Positions 29,156-38,803 are shown, counted from the first letter of the stretch. The stretch is DNA of 64,000 nucleotides from Bacteroidia bacterium (GCA_025996865.1 BNTV01000003.1:1-64000); one strand, 5' to 3'. Made by a program: numbers and translations. Notes: a model not told the origin generated them from the sequence alone.

Positions 29156-29899
29156 ATGATGAAAGTAGGATTATTTATCCCCTGTTACGTCAATGCCATT
29201 TATCCCGAAGTGGGCGTTGCAACGTATAAACTCTTGTGTTCGTTGGGGATAGAAACCGATTATCCCATCAATCAAACCTGCTGCGGTCAGCCGATGGCCA
29301 ATGCAGGTTTTGAAAGGGATACCGTTTCGCTCGCTGAGCATTTCGACGAAATTTTTGCACAATATGACTATGTGGTGGCGCCGTCGGCAAGTTGCGTAGC
29401 TTTTGTAAAGGAAAATTATCCGCGACTTTTGAAACCTTCCGAACATCTTTGTCTAACGAGCGGGAAGATTTACGACATCTGCGAATTTCTGCACGATATT
29501 CTCAAGGTGGCTCAATTGCCGGGGAAATTTCCACATAAAGTAAGTGTGCATAACAGTTGCCACGGCGTGCGTGAACTGCATCTTTCATCGGCAAGCGAGT
29601 TAACTGTTCCGCGCTATTCCAAGTTGAAAAACCTCTTGTCGCTGGTGGAAGGCATCGAAGTGTTTGAACCGCAAAAAGTGGATGAATGTTGCGGTTTCGG
29701 CGGAATGTTTTCCATTGAAGAGCCTGCCGTTTCGGTGTGCATGGGACAAGATAAATTGAAAAATCATATTGCCACCGGAGCCGAATACATTACCGGAGCC
29801 GACAGTTCTTGCCTGATGCACTTGCAGGGAATTGTACAGAGAGAGAAGTTGCCCATTCAATTTATTCATATCGTTCAAATTTTAGCAGCAGGATTATGA
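29156..29899 (+). CDS. lutA: L-lactate utilisation protein, Fe-S subunit LutA/YkgE
   Basis: The 247-residue protein begins MMKVGLFIPCYVNAIYPEVG and contains two cysteine-rich CCG-type domains: INQTCCGQPMANAGFER and VDECCGFGGMFSIEEPAVS. It forms the LutABC L-lactate oxidation complex with the next two genes, converting L-lactate to pyruvate in the cytosol. The start is the ATG 16 bp after the aldA stop; the open frame reaches further left but overlaps aldA. Its stop overlaps the lutB start in ATGA, showing translational coupling. Confidence 0.92.
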   Translation: MMKVGLFIPCYVNAIYPEVGVATYKLLCSLGIETDYPINQTCCGQPMANAGFERDTVSLAEHFDEIFAQYDYVVAPSASCVAFVKENYPRLLKPSEHLCLTSGKIYDICEFLHDILKVAQLPGKFPHKVSVHNSCHGVRELHLSSASELTVPRYSKLKNLLSLVEGIEVFEPQKVDECCGFGGMFSIEEPAVSVCMGQDKLKNHIATGAEYITGADSSCLMHLQGIVQREKLPIQFIHIVQILAAGL

Positions 29900-31278
29900 G
29901 TACAAAACACGCAAAAGCCGCCGAACGTTTTATTCGGAATAAAACACAGGAACAATGGCACAATGAAACCCTTTGGATGGTGCGCGAGAAAAGGGACAAA
30001 CTTGCGATGAATATTCCGGAATGGGAAGAATTGCGGGAATTGTCAAGCCAAATCAAACTGCATACCCTTTCTCATCTGGATGAATATCTTGTGCGGTTTG
30101 TGGAACAGGCAGAGGCAAATGGTGTCATAGTGCATTGGGCGAAAGATGCCAAAGAGCATAATGAAATCGTGCACGAAATTTTGAGCAAGCGGCAAGTGAA
30201 GAAACTGGTGAAAAGCAAATCCATGCTCACAGAAGAATGTCATCTGAATAAGTATCTGATAGAACGCAGCATCGACGTGATAGAAAGCGACCTCGGCGAA
30301 CGCATTCTGCAACTGAAAAACGAGTTGCCAAGCCATATCGTGCTCCCTGCAATTCATCTCACAAGGCAAGAAGTAGGCAAATTATTTGAAGAAAAATTGC
30401 AGACGGAGAAAGATAATAGCGACCCAACCTACCTCACACACGCGGCACGAAAACATTTGCGCAACGAATTTCTAACAGCCGATGCCGCCATGACCGGAGC
30501 CAATTTCGGCGTAGCAGCAACGGGCGATGTAGTGGTTTGCACCAATGAAGGCAATGCCGATATGGGAACTTCTTTCCCTAAGTTGCATATTGTGTCGATG
30601 GGAATAGAGAAATTAGTGCCGGACTATCAGGCATTGAGCGTATATATCCGGTTATTAGCACGTTCCGCTACCGGTCAGCCGTCCACGACTTACACCTCGC
30701 ATTATCGCAAACCGCGCAAGGGCTGTGAAATGCACATCGTGTTGGTGGACAACGGTCGCAGTACGTCTTTGGGCAATGAGGAACACAATCGGACCTTGAA
30801 ATGTATCCGGTGTGGTGCGTGTATGAACACCTGTCCGGTGTATCGCCGGAGCGGCGGATATTCTTACACCTATTTTATTCCGGGTCCCATCGGAATCAAT
30901 CTCGGAATGTTGCGGTCGCCCAAGGAATATTCCGATAATGTATCGGCCTGTTCGCTGTGCTATTCGTGCAACAATGTATGTCCGGCAAAAATAGATTTGG
31001 CAGACCAGATATACCGTTGGCGGCAACAATTGGATTCCTTCGGCAAAGCAGACCCCACCAAGAAAGTGATGTCGTTTGGCTTGAAGCTTCTTTTTGACCG
31101 TCCAAAATTATACAATACCGGATTGAAATTTGCTCCTGTCATCAATCATCTTCCGAGATTTTTGTTGTATAATCATTTAAATGGTTGGGGGATAGGACGT
31201 GAGTTGCCCACATTTGCCAAAGAATCATTTACGCAATGGTGGAAAAAAATGTCTGAATCAGGATTTACAAGATTTTAG
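29896..31278 (+). CDS. lutB: L-lactate utilisation iron-sulfur protein LutB/YkgF
   Basis: The 460-residue protein has an N-terminal LUD-like domain (VATGDVVVCTNEGNADMG) and two 4Fe-4S clusters: CIRCGACMNTCPVYRR and CSLCYSCNNVCPAKI. It is the electron-transfer subunit of LutABC. The start ATG overlaps the lutA stop. The last nine residues, MSESGFTRF, and the stop codon come from an inverted repeat that spans the gene end (31251-31336), so the native C-terminus has been replaced by repeat-encoded sequence. The clusters are untouched. Confidence 0.92.
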   Translation: MSTKHAKAAERFIRNKTQEQWHNETLWMVREKRDKLAMNIPEWEELRELSSQIKLHTLSHLDEYLVRFVEQAEANGVIVHWAKDAKEHNEIVHEILSKRQVKKLVKSKSMLTEECHLNKYLIERSIDVIESDLGERILQLKNELPSHIVLPAIHLTRQEVGKLFEEKLQTEKDNSDPTYLTHAARKHLRNEFLTADAAMTGANFGVAATGDVVVCTNEGNADMGTSFPKLHIVSMGIEKLVPDYQALSVYIRLLARSATGQPSTTYTSHYRKPRKGCEMHIVLVDNGRSTSLGNEEHNRTLKCIRCGACMNTCPVYRRSGGYSYTYFIPGPIGINLGMLRSPKEYSDNVSACSLCYSCNNVCPAKIDLADQIYRWRQQLDSFGKADPTKKVMSFGLKLLFDRPKLYNTGLKFAPVINHLPRFLLYNHLNGWGIGRELPTFAKESFTQWWKKMSESGFTRF

Positions 31279-31336
31279 GATTAACAGGATAGAATAATCT
31301 TGTTAATCTTTTAATCCGGCAAATCCTGATTCAGAC
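31251..31336. repeat. Inverted repeat spanning the end of lutB
   Basis: GTCTGAATCAGGATTT (31251-31266) is perfectly inverted at 31321-31336, with a second inverted pair, GATTAACAGGAT and AATCTTGTTAATC, inside. It fills the lutB-lutC gap and could form a hairpin between the two genes. Confidence 0.85.
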
Positions 31337-31353
31337 AATTAATTTTAATTCAA

Positions 31354-31944
31354 ATGAACAGTAAAAACGAAATATTAAACAATATACGGCAGAACATCAA
31401 GGCAACTTACGATTTGCCTGAAATAGCGATCGTTGGGATTCAGTATTCCGACAAAGTATCGCAATTCACGGAAACGATACAAAATGTTGGAGGCAAAGTT
31501 GTTGAGTTGAGGCAAGGTCAAGACATCAATTCTGTCATACAATCGCTCTATCCGGAAGCCAAAACAATAGCATCCAATGTGTCCGGAATAACGATTGCCA
31601 ACAGCAATCCGGATACGGTAGAAACACCTTACGAATTGAATGGCACAGATTTAGCTATCATTCGTGGCGAACTCGGCATAGCAGAAAACGGATGTATTTG
31701 GATTCCGCAAAATGTGAAAGAAAAAGCGGTTTATTTCGTTTCGGAGCATTTGGTGATTTTGCTTGACAAAAATAAGGTGGTCAATAATATGCACGAGGCT
31801 TATCGGGAAATCCAATTCAGCGAGTATGGCTTTGGAGTGTTTATTTCCGGTCCTTCCAAGACTGCGGATATAGAACAAGCCCTTGTGATTGGGGCGCATG
31901 GGGCGAAAGGTGTAACGGTTGTTTTGAAAGAGAATGAAAAATAG
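31354..31944 (+). CDS. lutC: L-lactate utilisation protein LutC/YkgG
   Basis: The 196-residue LUD-domain protein is the third subunit of the LutABC complex. Typical segments are NSNPDTVETPYELNGTDLAI, RGELGIAENGCIWI, and a C-terminal FGVFISGPSKTADIEQALVIG. It is 17 bp after the repeat that follows lutB, and its end overlaps the GH115 start by 11 bp, so the glycosidase is probably translated from the same message. Confidence 0.92.
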   Translation: MNSKNEILNNIRQNIKATYDLPEIAIVGIQYSDKVSQFTETIQNVGGKVVELRQGQDINSVIQSLYPEAKTIASNVSGITIANSNPDTVETPYELNGTDLAIIRGELGIAENGCIWIPQNVKEKAVYFVSEHLVILLDKNKVVNNMHEAYREIQFSEYGFGVFISGPSKTADIEQALVIGAHGAKGVTVVLKENEK

Positions 31945-34357
31945 CACATATCTTCTTTTAAGTTTCTTTGTTTTTCTTCTAACTGCGGAAGCATATTCTC
32001 AGATAAAGGAAGGACAAACCATTGATAATGATACTTTTTTGTTTGAAACCAATCGTGCTGCTTCCATCTATATTGATACAAATGAAAAACAAGTAGTTCA
32101 TACGGCAGTATCGCTTTTGCAGCAAGATGTTTCGAATGTTTTCAATGCTTCGCTGCAAACAGCCGGTCATTTTTCCGATAAAATTCAGATACTTGCCGGA
32201 ACTATCGGACAGAATCCGGAAATTACCCGTCTGATTAATGAACAATTAATTGATGTTTTGGCAATGGAAGGAAAATGGGAATCTTTTTCTATCATTCCGT
32301 TAGAAAACTGTTTGGTTATTGTCGGCAGTGACTCTCGCGGTACGGCTTACGGATTGCTCGAACTCTCTCGCTTGATAGGCGTTTCCCCTTGGCATTATTT
32401 TGCCGATGTACATCCGGATAAAGCAGATTTTTTTCGCTTTCCGCAAACCGAAATCCGACAATCGCCTTCGGTACGTTATCGAGGAATTTTTTTGAATGAC
32501 GAAGATTGGGGTTTGATGCCATGGGCAACGAAAACCCTCGCTTCCGGCCTCCCCCTTGAGGGAGGATTGAGGGGGGCTGCCATCGGTCCCGAAGCCTACG
32601 AAAAAATATTTGAACTGTTGCTCCGCCTCCGTGCCAATACGATTTGGCCTGCCATGCACGAATGTACCGTTCCTTTTTATCTGGTAAAAGGAAATAAGGA
32701 GATGGCGGATAAATACGGCATAGTAGTAGGGACGTCTCATTGCGAACCGATGATGCGCTGTTCGGCAAGCGAATGGGACATTGCAGGACAAGGCGAATAT
32801 AATTATGTGACGAATAAAGAAAATGTGCAGGCTTATTGGATTGAAAGACTAAAAGACTTAAAAGGCGCGGAAAATATCTATACCATAGGTATGCGCGGCA
32901 AGCACGACGGCATGATGCAGGGCGTAAAAACCCTTGAAGAACATAAATTTCAGTTGCAGAAAATTATCAACGACCAACAGGAATTGTTGAGCAAGCAGGT
33001 AAATCCGAATCGGGAACTTGTTCCGCAGGTTTTTATCCCCTACAAAGAGGTGTTGGATGTGTATGATGCCGGATTGGAAGTTCCGGATTATACTACTTTG
33101 GTTTGGTGTGATGATAATTACGGGTACATTCGCCGTTTATCCGATGAGAAAGAACGACTTCGTTCCGGTGGTTCGGGTGTCTATTACCATGTGTCGTATT
33201 GGGGACGGCCGCACGACTATCTGTGGTTGGCATCCACTTCGCCGGCATTGGTTTATACCGAAATGCAACGGGCGTATCAACATGGTGCAGACCGTTTGTG
33301 GATATTGAATGTGGGCGACATTAAACCGGCGGAATACCTGATGGAATTTTTCTTGGATATGGCATGGAATGGGTGCGAAAATATTCCGGTATTCAACCAT
33401 TTAAACTCGTGGGCAACTCGTGAATTTGGCGCACAAAACGCCCCTGCCGTAACCCGCATTATGAAAGAATATTACCGTTTGGCAAATTTCCGCAAGCCGG
33501 AACATACCGGCTATAACCGGGTGGAAGAATCCGGTTATCCGCGAGGATTGACTCCTGTGCAGGATTCCGAACTCAACCCTGCAACCCACGAACCGCAAGA
33601 CCGAATTGAAAGTTATCTGTCGCTGGAATCGCAGGTCAACCGCTTGAAACCGGCTATTCCCGATAACAAAAGAAGCGCCTTTTTTCAGTTGGTAGAATAT
33701 CCCGTCAAAGGAGCTTCGTTAATCAATCAAAAATGGCTGTATGCACAGTTAGGCGATGCTGATAAAAGTCTCGCCGCTTATCGTGAAATCGAGCGAATTA
33801 CCGATGATTACAACCAAATGGAAAACGGGAAATGGAATCGCATCATGGATTTTCATCCGCGTAACCTGCCTGTTTTCGATGCACCTGACACATCCGTCAT
33901 TGCGAGAGCAACGCCCGAAACAATCCGGCAACATTTTACGTTGACACAAAATGCCTGTCAATCAATCAATATCGCGAATACCGGCAAAATCATCGAAGGT
34001 TTGGGACATAGCTTTTCTGCTGTACAATTGAAACAAAACGATTCCCTCTCTTTTGTTTTCGATATTCCGGAAGCAGGCGAAGCGCAGATTGAAATAGCAA
34101 GCCTTCCAAACCACGATGTGGACGGACAAGGTATGAAAATCGCCTTATCGGTCGATGGAAAAGAATTGACTACACTGGATTACAGCGTTACGGGGCGCAG
34201 TGAACCCTGGAAACAAAATGTGTTGAGAGGGCAGGCGCTTTCCGTTGTCAAATACAATTTTCAAAAAGCGGGTAAAGTCATTATTACCGTAAAAGCGCTT
34301 ACTTCCTACATTATATTGGATCAAATCATGATTAGTAAAATTAATCCTGTCAACTAA
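31934..34357 (+). CDS. Glycoside hydrolase family 115 (alpha-glucuronidase-like)
   Basis: The product is 807 residues with a signal peptide ending near AEAYSQ. GH115 signatures are YRGIFLNDEDWGLMPWA, LLLRLRANTIWPAMHECT and GTSHCEPMMRCSASEWD, followed by the C-terminal domain. GH115 enzymes remove alpha-1,2-linked glucuronic or 4-O-methylglucuronic acid from xylans or related glycans. At about residues 206-215 the loop after LMPWATKTLAS is made of a repeat (LPLEGGLRGA) between the DEDWG motif and IGPEAYEKIF. The frame is intact, but activity could be affected. It overlaps lutC and ends an operon that starts with aldA. Confidence 0.9.
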   Translation: MKNSTYLLLSFFVFLLTAEAYSQIKEGQTIDNDTFLFETNRAASIYIDTNEKQVVHTAVSLLQQDVSNVFNASLQTAGHFSDKIQILAGTIGQNPEITRLINEQLIDVLAMEGKWESFSIIPLENCLVIVGSDSRGTAYGLLELSRLIGVSPWHYFADVHPDKADFFRFPQTEIRQSPSVRYRGIFLNDEDWGLMPWATKTLASGLPLEGGLRGAAIGPEAYEKIFELLLRLRANTIWPAMHECTVPFYLVKGNKEMADKYGIVVGTSHCEPMMRCSASEWDIAGQGEYNYVTNKENVQAYWIERLKDLKGAENIYTIGMRGKHDGMMQGVKTLEEHKFQLQKIINDQQELLSKQVNPNRELVPQVFIPYKEVLDVYDAGLEVPDYTTLVWCDDNYGYIRRLSDEKERLRSGGSGVYYHVSYWGRPHDYLWLASTSPALVYTEMQRAYQHGADRLWILNVGDIKPAEYLMEFFLDMAWNGCENIPVFNHLNSWATREFGAQNAPAVTRIMKEYYRLANFRKPEHTGYNRVEESGYPRGLTPVQDSELNPATHEPQDRIESYLSLESQVNRLKPAIPDNKRSAFFQLVEYPVKGASLINQKWLYAQLGDADKSLAAYREIERITDDYNQMENGKWNRIMDFHPRNLPVFDAPDTSVIARATPETIRQHFTLTQNACQSINIANTGKIIEGLGHSFSAVQLKQNDSLSFVFDIPEAGEAQIEIASLPNHDVDGQGMKIALSVDGKELTTLDYSVTGRSEPWKQNVLRGQALSVVKYNFQKAGKVIITVKALTSYIILDQIMISKINPVN
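32549..32577. repeat. Half of the CCCCTAAA-type hairpin repeat in GH115
   Basis: CTCCCCCTTGAGGGAGGATTGAGGGGG resembles one arm of the element in ileS and at 54302. It is read in frame. Confidence 0.6.
33893..33930. repeat. Possible CGTCATTGCGAG-type repeat inside GH115
   Basis: CCGTCATTGCGAGAGCAACG and the following CCCGAAACAATCCGG resemble a dispersed repeat beginning TCATTGCGAG and ending CAATCCGG that is common in Bacteroidota. It is degenerate and codes for VIARATPETIRQ. Confidence 0.3.
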
Positions 34358-34401
34358 TTGCAAAAATTAATCCGTTGAGCAGATCATTTTTCTTATTTTT
34401 T

Positions 34402-34441
34402 TAGCACGCAGATAACGCAGATTATCATGATTTTCGCAGAT
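34402..34441. repeat. GCACGCAGATAACGCAGAT-type dispersed repeat
   Basis: AGCACGCAGATAACGCAGAT and ATTTTCGCAGAT lie between the convergent GH115 and GH2 genes. Related pieces occur at 46505-46540 (inside GH28) and at 63788-63822. Confidence 0.5.
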
Positions 34442-34480
34442 AGTGTCGGCAAAAGAAATCCTAACTCAGGAAAAACGCCG

Positions 34481-37390
34481 TCAGCTGTTTTCTGCTTTTT
34501 TCACTTTCAATTCATCGGGAGAATCCTTTGTAAATAAATTGATTGCTTCGTTACTTTTTGTAAACAAATTGGAAATCCGTTCAATATCCACCGTTACGTC
34601 CGGCAGAAATTTGGGCGTATTCATATATTGTAAAATACTTGATCGTAATTGGCGAGCGACAATGCGATTTTCCAAATCCGTTTGCAAATCCAAACTCGTC
34701 ATCACCAGTTTACCTTTGCCTGCTTTCGCTTCAAACAAAGAACCGATTTTTCGGCTAAGAAACCAAGTATGAATATGTTGAATCAGCGGTTGAAAACCTT
34801 GTGGAAATTCCGTAAACTGCATGACTTGTGCGCCATTGACTAATTCCGCCCATTGCAGATTGCTGTGAAATTGGGTAGGAAAATCGCCAAATACCGGATG
34901 ATGCGGGTTAACTAACAAGCCGGTCGTGTGTGGTGGTCGCATTTTGAACCAGGAAGTATTCCAAAATATCGGCAAGAGTTGTTGTTTTACATCGCTTCCG
35001 TATTTTATTTTTCCGGCGGCCAACAGCAATACATTTCCGCCTTGTTCTAATGTTTGGATGGCTTTATTATCCAAGGTATCCGTAATCAACACATTTCCTT
35101 TATCAAGCGATACCTTTTCGGGATAAACCCAAAAATCCCAATCGTTAACAAAAGAAGTGCCGGCAATGCTCATTTCCAAATTCAATTGAGAGGCTTTGGC
35201 GATTTGAGACAGCGAAGTATGGACAGTTCCTATCCCGAAACAGTTTCCTATGGGAATATTGGTTGGTGTGAAAACGCCTTTGTCAATCGTTAATCCTTGT
35301 TCGTCTGTAATTTTCCATTCCAACTGTGCTTGGTGCAAGGAACGAGGTCCAAAATGAGCCACTTCCACTTGCGCTTTGAAAGGCTCATTATTTTTGAAAA
35401 CAAACTTCTCCATGCGTGTCAATGGGACAGTTTCGTTGCAAAACCGGCGGAATTGTTCCGCATTAATATAGGGTTTTGCTTCCCAAAATACGTCCAAAAT
35501 ACCTACCAATGCAGTTCCCTGTCCGGAATAATCATTCAAGGCAAGCAGTTGAAAGCCTGCATAATCGGGCGTTCGCAAGGTCTTTTCTATTTCGTGCTTA
35601 TAACAGAGTGCTTGCAGTTTGCCGGATGCCATCACAAAATCATCAGCCAAATTTTCCATGTCGTTTTCTTTCAGCAAATCGCGGAAAATTTCAAAGTTTT
35701 TGGCTTTATAAACGCCTGTATATTTGCTTATTTCATTGAAATTGGGAAATACACACCACTGCCCTGTTTCGTGGGAAACGTAAGGTTGTTTTACCGTATC
35801 AATTCTTGTCCGGTAATCCGAAAGCGTTTCGGGATTCGTATTCCAGTTCAATCCGCGTGCGCCTGCTTTTACATGGTATTGACTGCGAGGTTGCCAAGCC
35901 CAACTGTTTCCGACCGATGCGCCGGTATAAACTCTTCGAGAATCGGTTTTTTCCCAATATTCGACAAAATCGCTTACCCAAGGCACCCAGTTTCCGGCAG
36001 GCTCGTTTCCGCAAGCCAACATACAGAAAGAAGCGTAATTGCCATAAAACTTATTCATCGCTTGGGTTTCCTGTAATAAAAAAGTATCTATCGCCATTCC
36101 ACGCCCCAAACCCACTCCGTGATTGGGCCAGCTCGGCCCTTCGGGTTGCAGATACATTCCGGTAAGGTCGGCGGCGATAAAAGCGGCTTCGGGAGGACAA
36201 AACGAATGAAAGCGTATATGATTTAAGCCGTGTTCGCGACAGGTATTGAACACTTTTTTCCACGAATCGACGTCCATGGGGGCATAACCAGTCAAGGGAA
36301 AATCGCAATTTTCAACTGTTCCCCGCAACATAATCTTTCGTCCGTTGACATAAAACCATTTTCCGGCAATTTTGATTTCTCGCATACCAAATTGCACCGT
36401 TTTTGTTGTAGAGACGCGATTAATCGCGTCTTTACGACCGTTGCCAACGTACACAGTCGTTTTCAATTTATACAACGCCGGGTCAAATTCATCCCACGTC
36501 AACATCCCATCGCCCATATTGAGTGTCGTTTCCAAGTCATATAGCCCCATGTTTGCCGTAAAAGGAATAGTTTTTTCAGGCACTTGATGTTGTTGGTCCG
36601 AATTGAAACTTTTTGCCGAAAGGCTAATTTTGCCTTGAATGGCTTTCTCTGTTTTATTATCAAAAGAAATAACCACACGGGCGGTTTTCGTATGTATGTC
36701 GGGATAGACTTGAATGTTTTCAATAGAAAGCAAAGGCGTTGCCGTCAGATTTATTTTCCCGACAATGCCGTTCCAGTTTCCTTGGGTTTGGTCGGTAACA
36801 CTGTGCGAATCTATCCCCGGATTATATTTTGCTTGAATCGTATTATCAATCCGAATCGTAATCGTATGCTGTTTGCCTGCTTGCAGAAGCGCCGTCAAGT
36901 CATAGACATGAGGAACACACAAACTGTATTGTTCTTCTCCGGCTTGTTGGGAATCGACCCACACGGTAGTTTCAATATGCGGACGTTCCAAAAATAATTG
37001 GATGTCTTTGCCGTTCCAATTTTTGGGAATAGCGACCGTGGTTTGATACCATGCTGCACCGGTATAATGAAAATCAGGCGTCAAAAAGAAAGGGAATTTT
37101 ATATTGCCCGGCTGTCGGTATTTTTCCATTGCCGGACTGTAATAATAGGTGCTGTCATACATACTCCCCGTCCATTTCGTATCTGCCGTTACCACATCGC
37201 CTTTCCTGTTTTCAAGCATGGAGCCGGGAAGTTCGATTTTATCTTCCAATAATTTGGAAAACCATTTTTGAGTGATTCCAACATCGTCTTTATCAATAGC
37301 AAAACGCCATGTTCCGGATAAATCCAAGGTTTTCTGTGCGAAAGCAAGCACGGGTAGAAGTAGAAAGAGGAGCAGGATATTTTTCTTCAT
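34481..37390 (-). CDS. Glycoside hydrolase family 2
   Basis: The 969-residue protein has signal peptide MKKNILLLFLLLPVLAFAQ, then an N-terminal sugar-binding jelly roll (LDLSGTWRFAIDKDDVG, AAWYQTTVAIPKNW), Ig-like domains, and a TIM barrel. CGNEPAGNW carries the likely acid/base Glu and YVSHETGQWCVFP the likely nucleophile. GH2 covers beta-galactosidases, mannosidases and glucuronidases; the exact activity cannot be read. A 28-bp palindrome at about residues 319-328 is read as RKDAINRVST in the second Ig-like domain. It is transcribed convergently with GH115, and an unmarked AT-rich region lies upstream. Confidence 0.88.
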   Translation of the reverse strand: MKKNILLLFLLLPVLAFAQKTLDLSGTWRFAIDKDDVGITQKWFSKLLEDKIELPGSMLENRKGDVVTADTKWTGSMYDSTYYYSPAMEKYRQPGNIKFPFFLTPDFHYTGAAWYQTTVAIPKNWNGKDIQLFLERPHIETTVWVDSQQAGEEQYSLCVPHVYDLTALLQAGKQHTITIRIDNTIQAKYNPGIDSHSVTDQTQGNWNGIVGKINLTATPLLSIENIQVYPDIHTKTARVVISFDNKTEKAIQGKISLSAKSFNSDQQHQVPEKTIPFTANMGLYDLETTLNMGDGMLTWDEFDPALYKLKTTVYVGNGRKDAINRVSTTKTVQFGMREIKIAGKWFYVNGRKIMLRGTVENCDFPLTGYAPMDVDSWKKVFNTCREHGLNHIRFHSFCPPEAAFIAADLTGMYLQPEGPSWPNHGVGLGRGMAIDTFLLQETQAMNKFYGNYASFCMLACGNEPAGNWVPWVSDFVEYWEKTDSRRVYTGASVGNSWAWQPRSQYHVKAGARGLNWNTNPETLSDYRTRIDTVKQPYVSHETGQWCVFPNFNEISKYTGVYKAKNFEIFRDLLKENDMENLADDFVMASGKLQALCYKHEIEKTLRTPDYAGFQLLALNDYSGQGTALVGILDVFWEAKPYINAEQFRRFCNETVPLTRMEKFVFKNNEPFKAQVEVAHFGPRSLHQAQLEWKITDEQGLTIDKGVFTPTNIPIGNCFGIGTVHTSLSQIAKASQLNLEMSIAGTSFVNDWDFWVYPEKVSLDKGNVLITDTLDNKAIQTLEQGGNVLLLAAGKIKYGSDVKQQLLPIFWNTSWFKMRPPHTTGLLVNPHHPVFGDFPTQFHSNLQWAELVNGAQVMQFTEFPQGFQPLIQHIHTWFLSRKIGSLFEAKAGKGKLVMTSLDLQTDLENRIVARQLRSSILQYMNTPKFLPDVTVDIERISNLFTKSNEAINLFTKDSPDELKVKKAENS
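36408..36435. repeat. 28-bp palindrome inside GH2
   Basis: GTAGAGACG and CGTCTTTAC flank CGATTAATCG, as at 25022. It is in frame in the GH2 gene, minus strand. Confidence 0.9.
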
Positions 37391-37564
37391 TTTCGAGATG
37401 CTGATTTATGAATACAAAGTAACAACAAAAACATAGAACAACGAATAGAATATTGTTCATATATGCGTAAATATGTACAAAACTACATTTCAAAAATATA
37501 TATTTTCATATACTCTGATAAAAAAATTGTATATTTGTATTCGTAAAACAAAACGATAAAAGAG

Positions 37565-37802
37565 ATGGAGGTAGCAACGTTAAGCAAAGACACAAACGAC
37601 AAACTCAGTTTTATCACATTCATTATTCCTGAATTTGCACGTTCATATAAGATGAACAAGCAAGAAGCCTATCGTTTATTTAAAAAATTACGGCGGACTT
37701 GATTATCTTTTTGAACATTGGTGGGTACTACATGCCGACAATCCCTTTTGGGCAGTTCGGGATTTATATGAAATCTGTTACAAAAACGGAGGATTGCGAT
37801 GA
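37565..37802 (+). pseudogene. DUF3791-like gene with frameshift
   Basis: The frame MEVATLSKDTNDKLSFITF...MNKQEAYRLFKK runs into a premature TGA, but shifting one base at the A-run near 37680 restores KYGGLDYLFEHWWVLHADNP and FWAVRDLYEICYKNGGLR to the TGA at 37800. The reading matches the small DUF3791-type proteins that precede DUF3990 genes, as in the intact cassette at 44443-45371. Its stop overlaps the ATG of the following DUF3990 remnant. Confidence 0.6.
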
Positions 37803-38132
37803 AAGTATATCATGGAAGTTATCCTGATAAAAAACGATAAAAAATGGATTATCGCCAACTATCGCGAAAAGCAGATTGAGCATGTCTATATCGGGCAGGA
37901 AGTCCGGATAAGGGTCGATGCCATCAACGGAAAAGTATTCAAAAGAAGGATAAGCGCGATTTCGGAAGTAACCGGCTCGAAATTTTCCATGCTGCCGACC
38001 GATAACTCCGCCGGAAATTTCGTGAAAATACAACAACGAATCCCGGTTCGCATTGATTTTGAAGATATTCCGGAGGAAGATATGCAAATGTTGCGTGCAG
38101 GGATGATGGTGATTACGGAGGCGATAAAATGA
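37799..38132 (+). pseudogene. DUF3990 start fused by recombination to a HlyD/EmrA tail
   Basis: From 37799 the frame reads MKVYHGSYPDKKR and stops; MKVYHGS is the usual opening of DUF3990 proteins. In another frame, from about 37845 to 38132, the sequence KWIIANYREKQIEHVYIG, GSKFSMLPTDNSAGNFVKI and QRIPVRIDFEDI is the C-terminal part of a HlyD/EmrA membrane-fusion protein. Nothing of the rest of either gene is left. The seam near 37815-37845 suggests a deletion joining a toxin-like cassette to an efflux operon. Confidence 0.65.
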
Positions 38133-38171
38133 TATTGCGAAATTTGTTGGAAATGATAAATAATTAAAAAT

Positions 38172-38705
38172 ATGGAACTACAAACAGAAAGAATGATACT
38201 GCGTCCTTGGCAGGACAGCGATGCTGAAGCCCTTTATGCCATTGCGTCTAATCCGGAGGTTGGATTAAATGCCGGATGGGAACCACATAAAAGCGTAGAA
38301 CACAGCAGGGAAATGATTCGTACAATATTTTCCGAAAAAGAATTTTATGCCATTGTTTTAAAGGACACAAACGAATTGGTTGGTTGTGTCGGGTTTCTTT
38401 TGGGCGATGCGAAACACAGTAAAAAAATGGGTGATAATGATGCCGAAGCCGGTTATTGGATAGGTGTTCCCTACTGGGGGCAAGGACTTATTCCCGAAGC
38501 AATGCGTGAACTTATCAGGCACGGATTTGAAGATTTGGCATTAGATGCAATATGGGAGGGATATTACGAAGGCAACATACGGTCAAAACGTGTTGCTGAT
38601 AAATTGGGATTTATTTATCAATTTACCGAAGCGGAAAATGAAAAAGACAGTCCGCTCCATTTGACCCAAGATATTCATTTTTATTGTATAACTAAACAGG
38701 AATAG
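38172..38705 (+). CDS. GNAT-family N-acetyltransferase (RimJ/RimL type)
   Basis: The 177-residue protein begins MELQTERMILRPWQDSDAEALY, the typical RimJ/RimL-type start. It has an acetyl-CoA-binding region in YWIGVPYWGQGLIPEAMREL and the family's YEGNIRSKRVADKLGF ending (N..S..... EKlGF). It acetylates an amine of an unknown protein or small molecule in the cytosol. It lies between HlyD and MFS remnants, so it probably moved into a damaged efflux locus. Confidence 0.9.
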   Translation: MELQTERMILRPWQDSDAEALYAIASNPEVGLNAGWEPHKSVEHSREMIRTIFSEKEFYAIVLKDTNELVGCVGFLLGDAKHSKKMGDNDAEAGYWIGVPYWGQGLIPEAMRELIRHGFEDLALDAIWEGYYEGNIRSKRVADKLGFIYQFTEAENEKDSPLHLTQDIHFYCITKQE

Positions 38706-38722
38706 GCAAAAAGTAAAGAAAT

Positions 38723-38803
38723 ATGAATAACTCCATTTTTGAAAATAGGCTGTCGCAATATTCGCTGACAACAAAAGAGGAAAAAGACAATGCAATGCAC
38801 AAA
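38723..38803 (+). pseudogene. N-terminal fragment of an AbiEii-type protein
   Basis: MNNSIFENRLSQYSLTTKEE and KDNAMHKM resemble the first helix of AbiEii/AbiGii-type nucleotidyltransferase toxins in Bacteroidota, which read F..RL..Y.l.T.ed..NAl. After 27 residues the sequence passes into an interspersed repeat at 38804 and the homology is lost. Confidence 0.4.

Noticed and set aside
34443..34772. 109-residue plus-strand frame at the end of GH2
   Set aside because: Antisense to the well-supported GH2 coding sequence, with no recognisable motif.
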